Assembly (NCBI GenBank): GCA_015501075.1
Contig: JADNYJ010000094.1
Coordinates: 91,166 to 155,165 of the forward strand
Direction: 5' to 3'
DNA: 64,000 bases
Source: Gymnopilus junonius
Lineage: Eukaryota > Basidiomycota > Agaricomycetes > Agaricales > Galerinaceae
The notes beneath the pieces were generated by a model. That model was not told the origin of the DNA. It was given only the letters and a program-made list of their open reading frames with translations, and ran no database searches. Shown in pieces: positions 11,401-20,803 of this stretch; positions within the stretch are counted from its first letter, which is position 1, and the number at the start of each line of letters is the position of its first letter. Both the position numbers and the translations under genes were made by a program.

Positions 11401-12683
11401 ATTGGCGGATCGATAAGAAGTGAACTGATGATGTAGGAGGGGCAGATCAGATATAGAAGTTGTGCCCATGTAAAATAGATCGTGCATGCATGCAAGAGAA
11501 AAAAGAGAAGGAAAAGAGTATGTGCGCCATGCCCAAGTCAAACCACACGCAGGCTTTCATAGCAATGACGCAAAGGGCAAAAAATACGACGAAAAAAAGA
11601 AAAAGAAAAAACAGCACATACCATACTTCAGCACATCGATTTCATACTCCTCCTCATCAAACTCCTCATAAAAATTCTTCAACGACCACTCCCGACTGAC
11701 AAACCACTTGCGATAAAACCTCGTCAAAACCCTATCGAACATCGGACTCCGCCACGTCTTATCGAACACGCCTTCCACAGCCGTATGAACCCTCTTCATC
11801 CCCAGCGCACTCGCCCCGGGTCCAGCACCAGGTCCAGCGCCCACCCCCAGCTCAAGTAATGACGATCCGCCCTTGACACCTTTCCCTACAGACCCCGAAC
11901 GATTACTCCCAATGATGGAGATCCCGGATGGGTTAACCGCCAAAGCCTTCTTAGCAGCCTCACGGGCTTGTTCGAAAAGGTGCTGGCACAGCCTCGAGAT
12001 GTGGACGATGTCGAATTTGTACTCTTCCCACTCCTCTTTGGGATTGGCAGACGTCAGCACCAAGCGTAACGACTCCCACTGGAATTTGGCGACGAACATC
12101 AGCGGAACCCTGTACGCCCTAGGGAGGAGAACGCCGTCCTTGTTGATCGACCCGGCGTCAGTGGATGAGGAAGAAGAGGCGGAAGACGAAGCGCGGTACG
12201 GAGTGACCTGGATCAACTGCACAGCAGAGGAGTGTTCCTTGGCCGGAACGCTGAACGACTTTTGGCACAAATACTCAATAATGAGATCCTGCGACCAGTC
12301 GTCTCTGCAAATATACCGCAGCTCGCGGGGTGTCTCCATGGCGTGGGGTTGTTTGGATCCTTCGGCTTCTCCTTATCCTTGTCTTTGGTGGGAGGCATGA
12401 CGTATCCTTTTACCACAGCCTTTGGTTTAATCGCAGTGCCCGCTGCCGTGGAGGCGGAAGTGGAAGTGGAAACGGAAGTCGGCGCAGCGTTGTCCTTCTC
12501 CATTGACACTGAAGACCTCGCGGTAGTGACAAGCCGGGAATGGCGACGGGCGAGGGAAGCCGACGCCGAGGATGAGGACGGAGCGGCGGCGATGGAGGTA
12601 ACGGCGGAAGCGGAGGCCGCGCTGGGGTTGTGTTTCGTGGGCGTACTGGTTGTTGTAGTCGACTTGTGCGGCGTCTTGGGCAT
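5477..12683 (-). CDS. Large low-complexity, coiled-coil protein of unknown function
   Basis: One long gene, not recognised. Two possible starts lie in different frames: MPKTPHKS at 12683 and METPRELRYICRDDWSQDL at 12339. An N-terminal ordered region includes PRAYRVPLMFVAKFQWESL, RVHTAVEGVFDKTWRSP and, after an intron, DWARWAIKGHKGFILTKEEV. The middle is Ala/Ser/Thr/Pro-rich with a basic GKKRKRPREE nuclear-localisation-like motif. An exon after 10113 joins in phase through the acceptor ACCCAG (QTARKSMSVIHVQRS). Then come a Lys/Glu/Gly-rich tract (8.7-8.9 kb), a helical block (MHTILLLRDLLQFLRIPGWD), and a C-terminal coiled coil of Glu/Lys/Arg heptads at about 5900-6150 ending PRPPIG-stop at 5477. 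Frame breaks occur near 12340, 9540, 9360, 7850, 7570, 7460, 6780 and 6400. They may be indel errors or decay. A nuclear scaffold or regulatory role is only a guess from composition. Confidence 0.55.
8690..8900. repeat. Polypyrimidine/polypurine low-complexity tract
   Basis: On the plus strand this is almost pure C/T runs such as CTCCTTCCCCTTCCC. On the coding minus strand it encodes degenerate Gly-Glu-Lys repeats such as KGKEGEGEKGKE. The strand asymmetry also creates a false Ser/Phe-rich open frame on the plus strand. Confidence 0.7.
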
Positions 12684-12705
12684 GGAGCAGCCTTACCGGG
12701 TCTGA

Positions 12706-15172
12706 GTTACAAATTGCGCCTTCGTTCTCCGCTAAGCTGATTCGAATTAAAAACGCCGTCAAAAATCTGCTGAGTAAGGAAGTATGGAGGTGGGGACCGT
12801 AAAATCTAACTTGAAGGAATGCGTAAGTCGTTGAAAGTTATTTCTCAACTGCAGACTTTTACCGAGTCCCACAATCACGAATTAGTTCCGATTCGTTCCA
12901 CCTGTCGTTGTAATAATAAATGCCGTAAAAGTGGGAGAGAGGGGCCAGTGAGGGGAGAGTTAGAAATTTGCAGGCGGAAACCTGGATGGAAGAGTCAGGA
13001 AAGCCAAAGACCTTTTGGACCTTGTTGCCATTCCGCCGCAGGGACAAACAATCTCGTTTGTTTTCATCCGTGCATCCGTGCGCAAGATCGTTACTCCTCC
13101 CTCCTCTCTCTTTATTTCTTCTTTATTTCTTAGTAACCACGACTCTCTGTGAGAGGTACCAGTGATATCTAATAGCTACAAGTAACATTACGTGTGCGAA
13201 ATCGAGTGGGGGTCTTGTCATAGGAACACTTGCGTTCAGATGAAATTTTCAAGTCGCTGACGATTCATAACGGCACCCGTAAAACTCCGTCGCACCCTCT
13301 TCTAGGCTGTCGCCCTGGACAGCCTCCATCCATGCCCATGCATAGCAGAAAGATTCAAGTACTTACCCTCCCAGTATCTATCACTAGTCTCTACCCATCA
13401 ACAGGTAGCTGAGGCCCCAGTTCAGATCCCGCACGTCCAAATCAGTCGACGTCTGCCGCACTAGGGTCCGTAACCGCAGCCATCTCACAACCTCCCATGC
13501 CATGTAAGCCTGAGGGGTGTCCCCGCTGGCCATGGTACGCTATCAATTTGGACCCCACCCACTTGGCTTCACTCTGACTGATTCAACTCCTTATCAAGTC
13601 ATCTGTGACTCACAACAAACGGGTGGAACTCCGCCGAAAATAGACAGTGTTCACTACACACAACCTCAGTGTGCAGCCCACCAGCTTTCATCCACTCCAG
13701 TCTCATCTACCGGTGGAATGTAGTATCTACATCCATACAAGCCAAGCTTTCAAATTCGCGCAGCCTGACTCCTCTCAGCTGCATGAAGAACGGAGATTGC
13801 GTCATCGAATGCGTCACGATGCACCCATACGCTACCGTCGGAAGACCGATTCGTCTTTCTTCGTTCAGAAATCAATGCACCTTCTCCACGAATCATCCGC
13901 TTGTACGAGAAATAGGTCCAACGGGTGGGTCGGATGGTTTGCATGTGGTAGGATATCCGGATTAGTCTGGGTATACTCCATCACCCCAAAGTCGTTTTTA
14001 CCTCCATCTTCCAGGATCGTGCATCGTGTTTGATTTGACGGAAGACCATCGGAGCGTTGTTTAGATTCTCTCTCTCATCTCTCGTAGCAGCTCCCCACGT
14101 CCCGGTTGAATACGAGGTCAACGGAGGCAGAAAGACCTCTCAATATCCAGCACTGATCAGTTCGTACAAGCCTCCTCCACTGGACATCTTCAATCGTCGA
14201 TTCTTTATTCTATACCTCTCCACTCTAATTTCTTCTGATCCCCACTTCCAGGGCCCCCACAGATGCACGTTCTCTCCTTCTTCTTCTTAACACTTCATTT
14301 AATACCCTCGTCATTCGAGCAATCAAGCGATGAAACGATGGAGGAGCCAACGAGATTCAATGCGGTCATGGGGTGTTCTTTATCCAAAGCTTCAGGGAGT
14401 ACGATCGATGTGCTTGCTCGCATCCAGGAGTGCTGTTCCAAGTCTCTGGATATCAACAGAAAAAATGAACTTGACTGCCTAAATCTCCGTTGCTCGTCCG
14501 TGGTGTGTTTCTCATTTGAATTTGTTGGGATGCTTTCAGACATTTTCTATATTTTATTTATTCCTTCCTTCCTTCCTTCCTCTTCCTCTTTCTCTTTCTC
14601 ATGTAAACCTCCTCACACGATCCCACACCTCCTTCCAGAATCCCTAACGCCCAATCAGTCAGCCAACGATAGAGCGGACGAGGTTCACGACACTCATTTA
14701 ACACCTTCTATACAGCGGAACTTATATCTGTACCGCTCTATCTCTTATGACTCATGATTAGACTTGGCCCCATTTCGAACCTGCGTTATTCACTCCTTTC
14801 CTGCTCATTCCATTGCGGTATGGTAGCAAATTTTTGTACTCTGTATTCGACTAACATGTTCATTCACCTCATCCATTGCATATTCATATCCTGAGAGTGT
14901 TATGTAGAGGCACATAGTATCTTTATAATTCCAAAATATTACCTTCAGATTTACGAAGGCGACTTAACATGTTCTATGACTGAATTCTGACATCTATTGA
15001 CTAAAGAAATTTGGTATTGCCAGCACGAAACTCAAAATCCTCTCAAAATCCTCTTCATTTCCGACCTGTCATTCCTACATACTATCGTACAAACTGCTGA
15101 GAATATCATTCACGCTGCCGATTAAAATCAAGCCGCAGTCGCCTTGGGATCTTGGGATTACACTCTATAGTA
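12706..15172. other. Long intergenic region
   Basis: About 2.4 kb with no recognised coding sequence. Several frames of 60-160 codons exist (for example 13647-14033 and 14263-14757 on the plus strand) but they lack domains, splice structure and codon consistency. A pyrimidine microsatellite lies at 14561-14604. The region just above 12683 should carry the promoter of the long minus-strand gene. Confidence 0.45.
14561..14604. repeat. (TTCC)n microsatellite
   Basis: Perfect TTCC units repeated about five times, then degrading into CTCTTT-type units. Confidence 0.9.
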
Positions 15173-15310
15173 TTAGGCGGCTGTATAATAACCGCCGTAG
15201 GTGTAATACTGCCTCCCTTCGACTTCGTTGACCTCTTCAGCGTCAGGGGCTGCTAGGACTGACATTACCAATGCGGCGAGCATGAATAGGTAGTTGAATG
15301 TGAACTTCAT
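15173..15310 (-). CDS. 45-residue secreted peptide precursor with Tyr/Gly-rich C-terminus
   Basis: Small intronless reading frame, ATG at 15310 and TAA at 15173. The first 19-20 residues (MKFTFNYLFMLAALV..SVLA) form a clear secretion signal. An acidic spacer follows (APDAEEVNEVEGR). The last 12 residues are QYYTYGGYYTAA, with five tyrosines. Support for a real gene: a TATATAAA box about 115 bp upstream, and a good GTAAGT..CTAAC..CAG intron whose acceptor directly abuts the ATG, so the leader is spliced. The layout (signal, acidic pro-region, basic residue, short aromatic end) is that of a processed secreted peptide. Cleavage after Gly-Arg would expose an N-terminal Gln able to cyclise to pyroglutamate. 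No family is recognised. It could instead be a cell-wall or adhesion-related micro-protein. Expression is not shown by sequence. Confidence 0.7.
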   Translation of the reverse strand: MKFTFNYLFMLAALVMSVLAAPDAEEVNEVEGRQYYTYGGYYTAA

Positions 15311-15370
15311 CTGTTGAAATATAAATTAGTTAGGAAAACGTTTGACGGCTTGGGAATAAAGGCCACTTAC
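15311..15370 (-). other. Probable 5'-UTR intron of the small secreted peptide gene
   Basis: Reading on the minus strand, donor GTAAGT begins at 15370, a CTAAC branch-like site lies near the end, and acceptor CAG ends at 15311, next to the start codon. Length 60 nt, typical for this window. Confidence 0.7.
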
Positions 15371-15421
15371 ATTGACTTATGAATGTTGCGATTTGATGAA
15401 CTGAGGGCTATTACTTCGAGC

Positions 15422-15430
15422 TTTATATAT
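15422..15430 (-). promoter_or_regulatory. TATA box of the small secreted peptide gene
   Basis: Minus-strand ATATATAAA about 55 bp upstream of the leader intron donor, at a sensible distance for a short 5' exon. Confidence 0.55.
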
Positions 15431-15794
15431 GCCTGAAAACTGTTTCCCTTGATGAAATTCAATTTAATTCTTCTCTGCCAAGACAATTCAAATAGGGCTA
15501 GAAACGCGGAGTAGATAGCTTTATCGTTTCAGACACTAGCAAAAATCCGGAGATAAAGGTATTTAACTTTCATAGATCCTGGAGGCGATAACATGACTTG
15601 AGGAGGCTATTTCCAAGCTAAACACTCTTGTGCAACCCCACTTGGTGCGTTCGTTGGGTCTTTATATTCCCATTGGTTTAAGTACACCAGCAACCTTAAC
15701 TGCGGGAGTAGTAATGGTGAACAAAATTCCTTAGTGACTCTGAGGTTCCATCATAACAAAATCCATCGCTTTCAAAATTAAACCTGATTCATAA

Positions 15795-17146
15795 CTACGT
15801 AGACGCGGGTGCTGCACCGAATCTTTGCGCCTCTAATGCGTCAAGTCTTTTCATAACCTCCACCATCTGCCTGCCCTGCGTCTCTGCCTGCTGCTTTTGA
15901 ACTTCGAGTTCTTCTGTCTGCTTCTTCATCATTTTCGACATACCCGCCCTATCTTCAGCTGCTTGAGAGAATTCTTGCTTTAGAAAAGCAAGCAGATTGT
16001 CATGTGGAGGTATTTCGGATCCGGCTCAGGAGCTTCATGAACGAGAACGCTTCTCGGACCCATGGGGAGGATCGAACATGGTTGTGCCGGGTTCAGGTTC
16101 AACTTTTTCTTGAGATGAAGATGAGCCGTCTTTTGAAGGGATCACAACGTGATTCGAGGTATGCACTTCCTGTGTCAGCGCTGGCATCTGGTATGGACCT
16201 GCATTCGCCTCTCCAGATGGATCCAGGTACATACGATCCAAGTCATCATCTAGTGCAGGAATGCCACCGCGGTGCCTATCGCGCGCCGTAGGTGCGGTCA
16301 CAGGAGCGCTCCTAGACGAGGAGGGGCCTGAGATTGCCTGGCGGGGAGCAGAATCTGTGGACCTGGAAGGAAGAACAACTGAGAAGGCTATTAGCGTGAT
16401 GGGGTCTCATAAAAACCGTTATTTCCAATATCAACTCACAGGCTATGCGATGCGGAGGTTCATTCGCTTCTAATGTGAGGTCAACGTAAAACCTCCTCTT
16501 ATCTTTTCCTCCACCAACGGAGTCGGATGGTGACCCTGAATACCATACTACAGTTAGCAGGACTGGAACGCAAAGATAGGCCCTTACATTGATCATCATC
16601 GCGAGAAAGGTCGATGTGAATAGGCTCTCCTTTGATTCTCCTGACCCGAATAGGTTCCTCTTCCTCCTTCAACACCACATTTCGCATCACGTTGGAATTG
16701 TCATTTCCTTCTCTTCTGCGTCGCATGGTGTAATAGCTCGAGTTATTCCTCCATTAAGCAAGGGATGTTTCTGGACTGGTCGGCCTATATTGTCGAGCGC
16801 AGGATTGACTTGTCGCCATTTCCGATGATCGCGATACCAAAAAGAGTCACTGTGTTTTGCTATATCTCCAATTACACCGTAGTCCCTGGTTGGCTCGTCT
16901 TCCGGAGAGAAAATATAGTACTCCCACTTTGTCCCACTGACAGTCATGCCTGCACTTTGGTAGTCGATGTCGTTTTCTAAGTATGGAATCAGTGAGACTT
17001 GAACAAATAAATCGAATAGAACTTCCCACCTTCTGCATAGTCATCGCGCTCTTTGAAAGCATCCCTTTCGGGAGGTTCGAGCTGTACCTATTCAAGAAAT
17101 GGTCAACCATCTATGAGCCAAAGCTGTCATCCGGCATCTTCACCAT
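15795..17146 (-). CDS. Hypothetical protein with C-terminal coiled coil
   Basis: Multi-exon gene. The best model uses a start codon at 17146 immediately followed by a GTGAAG intron. Exons then read VQLEPPERDAFKERDDYAE, ENDIDYQSAGMTVSGTKWEYY and FSPEDEPTRDYGVIGDIAKH, a compact region rich in aromatic and acidic residues. Next come VVLKEEEEPIRVRRIKGEP with DLSRDDDQ, a segment with RRFYVDLTLEANEPP, and a C-terminal helix, KKQTEELEVQKQQAETQGRQ, ending AAPAST-stop at 15795. Frame breaks are seen near 16690 and 16030-16050. The mixture of a short globular N-terminal module, an acidic IDL-type motif and a coiled coil suggests a nuclear or transposon-associated protein, but no function can be given. 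Lineage-restricted basidiomycete proteins of this style are common. Confidence 0.55.
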
Positions 17147-17945
17147 AGCAGAGACGACCTTCAGAGGCTAATACGCAAGCTAGAATTCAATATGGCATCA
17201 GAAATGGTTGCGTTGATATTTTCATGTCGACCACTCCTTTGTTCTAGAAGCTTTTAGTAAACTTGAACAAACCATGTATGATCGGAGCCGAACCATCAGT
17301 GGCTGTGATCAAGGCAATTTGATTTGCTTCCAGCGTTTTTCCCTTCCAACCATGACTCCTCCTGTCGTTCCCTCCTGAAGCCGAATGATCATACTCTGAT
17401 GAGAATCATTTCTGACCTTCTAAGCGCCGCAATTTATCCATCGATCTACCGCTCTATGAATGGCGTCTTGGTTGATCTTGACACCTATACATGTCTGATG
17501 TTTTTGAGATGTGTGACATACATGCGCTTATACACGCTGTATCGGTTGATATACTGTCTTTCTAGTTTGTTGAACTGTTGATCTCACAAGCACCTAATTT
17601 TTAGGTCTTAAAATTCTTTTCAATAGAAGCCCTTCGGGCCTTTCACTCGCACATTGATGCTAGAGCCATCTTGGGGGATAAATTCGCTTCATTTCCGCGC
17701 CTAAAACTTGGACCAAGATGGCCTTCACCCTCCATACTTTGATACACTTTTTTCTAGTACATGTAAGCTACACCTCTAGGCCTGTTATTTGCCAACTTAA
17801 AGCAAATCAAGTAACGACGGTGGAGCCTTCAATATGGAAGGTTAACTGGTGCTCTTTATACTTCTGAGTCTAGCTTTTATGCTTACATTTCTCCTTCCAG
17901 ACTAGAAGTCCGACTTTCCAGTGGCATGTTCTAAAAGGTGCAGTC
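17147..17945. other. Intergenic, divergent promoter region
   Basis: Lies between two divergently transcribed genes (minus below, plus above), so it should hold both promoters. No coding feature was recognised; a frame at 17324-17581 lacks support. Confidence 0.45.
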
Positions 17946-17953
17946 AATAAAAG
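17946..17953 (+). promoter_or_regulatory. TATA-like box of the histidine-rich secreted protein gene
   Basis: AATAAAAG 49 bp upstream of the ATG at 18002. Position and sequence fit a fungal core promoter; the first base differs from the TATAAAAG seen at the two peroxidase genes. Confidence 0.4.
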
Positions 17954-18001
17954 CCGGTGCTTTGGGTCAGAGCAGTTAGGAGTTCATCCATCACTGTCAT
18001 C

Positions 18002-19124
18002 ATGAAGTCCTTCAATGTCCTTACATCCTATGTTGCTCTGACCATCGTACTCCTTGATGCAGGAGTTCAGGCTTCACCCATAGGTAGTCAAATTTCCACG
18101 GATAACTCGGTCATAATCTCACGTCGAGAACCGATACTGCCGTGAGTTTTGATTGAAACTGCTCCCAACCTCTGTAACTTGATTTCTTCTCCGTTTCAGG
18201 GGAATTGATAGGCTGAGTGAGGAGGGCAGATTGCTTATAAGAGAGCCTCAGTATGACTATGATGGTTATGGCACCTACTACGGAGAGCTTGATGATCCTG
18301 CCGACCCTGATAATGACCATTTCAGGGGGGAAGTAGATCATTTTTGCCACCATCACCATTGCCACCGTTATCCGTATTTTGCCAGGTCAGAGAATACAGA
18401 AGGCGCTCTTGACCGCCGAGACAGTGTCGACAAATCTGTAGTCGACAATCAAGAACAAGGTAATTATGGCCGCCATCACCGCAATATATATTATGGCAGG
18501 GACAACGTTGACACCAACACCGCCATTAACACTTTAAGCCAGGACAAGCGTGAAGGGGGTTATCATGTATTTCATCACCACAAATACCACACGAACTATC
18601 ATAGAGAGGACGCCGACTTTAACAACGCACTTGGTCCATTATCCCTGTCAAAGAGGGAAGAAGGATATTTAGGTCATCATCATCATCATCATCCTCACCA
18701 TCGCCACTATCGAAGGGAAGGTGGGGCGGAGATTGATGGGAGTAGTCATAATTGGAAAAATCTGGAGGAAGTAGATATGGCCCGCGACGAGGCTGCTGAA
18801 GACGTTGGAGATATTGATCAGTATGGCTGGCATCATCATCACCACAAATACCATCGGGAAACTGTTGTCGACACGAATAACAACCATGAAGGAAGGAACG
18901 GTCCTCAAAAGAAAGAGTTCGTATATTTCCGACCTCTCTGTTTTGTTCTTGTCTTTACAGTTTGCCTCATGAACAGGACAGCCGAAGAAATAAAAGAAGG
19001 CGTCGCTCACGCTGTGGACACAGGAATCAAGTCTGTGTCTGGATTCCTTGGGTACGTATTTTGCTTGACATGATGGTGTGTTGACTCAAGCCGTATTCCT
19101 TTCATCGATAGCTTAGACATCTAA
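18002..19124 (+). CDS. Secreted histidine-rich protein with repeated dibasic (Kex2-type) sites
   Basis: ATG at 18002 gives a signal peptide (MKSFNVLTSYVALTIVLLDA..QA). Intron 1 is 18142-18199; a 60-nt intron is likely near 18917-18976 (GTTCGT donor, CAG end), and another at 19052-19111, giving stop TAA at 19122-19124. The mature chain alternates acidic linkers with His clusters: HFCHHHHCHRY, YHVFHHHKYHTNYH, HHHHHHPHHRHYRR, WHHHHHKYHRE. Dibasic sites SRR, DRR, DKR, SKR, YRR and QKK lie between or beside the blocks, as in Kex2-processed repeat proteins of fungi. The C-terminus (TAEEIKEGVAHAVDTGIK) looks like an amphipathic helix. His clusters usually bind Zn, Cu or Ni, so metal capture in the wall or outside the cell is likely but inferred. 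It is not recognised as a named family. A structural wall protein is the main alternative. Confidence 0.75.
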
Positions 19125-19474
19125 TCCAATACAAATAACATGTCGTCAGACGCTTAACTTGTATAACCTACTCAAGTATTATGTTATATGCTTTGAATAA
19201 AAACCTAGCCGGATGGGCCTTTTGGCTTCCCACAGCCAGCGTAAGATTGTGCCTATTTACGGTCGATGACTAGGTCATCCACCTATTTGATCGGAAATGA
19301 GGACCATGTGGATCGCAGCTTTGGGATCCACGAGTGTTTACTCCCCGGGAAATACATCGCTCTTGTTCTTGACCAAGTGGGTGCTCAGCGTCCTGTAGTA
19401 CTCCGTACAATCCCTTAGACTTAAACATTTTCAGTAATAGGGAACGCAGTCAAACCCACCTCTGCTTTGGAACA
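19125..19474. other. Short intergenic region between two plus-strand genes
   Basis: Holds the 3' end of the His-rich gene and the promoter of the acyltransferase gene. No coding signal seen. Confidence 0.45.
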
Positions 19475-20788
19475 ATGGAAGAGGGGCTCAATCACGAGAC
19501 ACTCCCACTCCTGGGCACTACACAGCCTCATCGACTGCACTACCTCGATAACCTGCGTGCTACGCTGACAGTCGTCCTTATTTTCCATCATGTTGCAAAG
19601 CAAGTTAGTACTTCTTTGGAACTACAAATCCCTATTTTAACAAATAGAACGGCGCTCTGGGCCTTATTTTTCTTCGTTTCCGGCCGCTCAGCTACGTTGG
19701 CTTTTTCTGGCTCTTCAGATTACAACTTCCTCCTTTCCAGAGTATGAAATCGGTCTTCCAGCATCGATCTACGCGTTATTTCTACGCCCATCATTGGTCG
19801 TGATACTCTCGTTAGCGTGGAAGAGCGTGTTTGGCGTACCAGGAGTATACACAAAGTTATCGGGGCCTACCACATATGTATCCATCCTTCTTTCCCTCGA
19901 TTTCATATATCTATTCCTCCGCTGGTGTGTAAGGCAGGGTCCGAATTATTCTGACTTGCCATTTTGACAAGTCTTCGCATCACATCTCACACCACTTCGT
20001 GCGGGTAGCGACACTCACAACTATTGCCCTTGTAGCGTTTAACTTCCTTCAAGGCTGCCTGTATCAGATACAACCACATTCAGTTTATTCTCCTTCTTCG
20101 ACTGTTACGATCAACCTGGAGCAGATGCCCCATTATCCTACATCATTGCATATCTGCCGGCATTCACTTCGAATCTCTCAAGGAATTCATGCTCTGCGCC
20201 TTCCGGAGGCTTATATTTCCTCTTTGGCTCATTTGCCTTATCCTATGCAGCAATGGCATTTATTTTTTTGTGATCTGCGGTCAATTCCGTTCACAAGCTG
20301 CGACTCATCATCCAAATAATATTTTCGCCGTGTGGATCCTTGTCTTCTGCACCATCCCAATCAGCGTCATATCCATTTTCTCGCAAGCACCGTGGCGACA
20401 CGTGAATGGGGTTTTCTGGCAAGCATACACTCATTCAAACGTATATTAATATGGTTCCCATTCTTCTGGCAGACCATTTCGTTCGAGTGATAGGCGAACC
20501 AGTTTCTCAAACACTCCTCACTGGATTGGTTGGGGTTGTTGTCAGCTGGGCGGTTATGGTTGGGTCGGTGATACTTTGGGGAAGCTTTGTGCAGCCAAGG
20601 AGTACTTAGCCAAGAGATACTTTCAATGCTCAAAGTATATTACGTGGTTTATTTATCTTAGTCTTGGCACCTCCTTGTGGATAACTGTTTTCAAGACGGA
20701 AATAGTTTCACCACTGTTTGAATATGTAGAGAAGTGTATGAAGGCGAAAAATGGCAATCAACAAATCAAGATCGAACTAAAGCAATAA
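19475..20788 (+). CDS. Membrane acyltransferase, acyltransferase-3 family
   Basis: Predicted multi-pass membrane enzyme that moves acyl groups onto small molecules or sugars. The N-terminus after a short cytosolic stretch has RLHYLDNLRATLTVVLIFHH, the family's first helix with the conserved Asp-x-Leu-Arg and the His thought to be catalytic. Later hydrophobic segments are readable: ALWALFFFVSGRSATLAF, SLVVILSLAWKSVFGVPG, TLTTIALVAFNFLQG, ISVISIFSQA and VSQTLLTGLVGVVVSWAVM. Frames change near 19650, 19930, 20100, 20270 and 20450; some are introns and some need single-base corrections. The end at 20788 is the best guess and lies only 15 bp from the end of the converging Ppo gene. Such genes are numerous in Agaricomycetes and substrates are mostly unknown. 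Confidence 0.65.
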
Positions 20789-20803
20789 TTCAATATGACC
20801 TAT

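Noticed and set aside
13647..14033. A 128-codon plus-strand frame in the 12.7-15.2 kb gap
   Set aside because: It overlaps a second frame of similar length, has no domain, no signal peptide and no splice sites with matching phase.
18669..19010. A Met-rich minus-strand frame
   Set aside because: It is the antisense of the histidine codons (CAT/CAC read as ATG/GTG) of the His-rich secreted protein.
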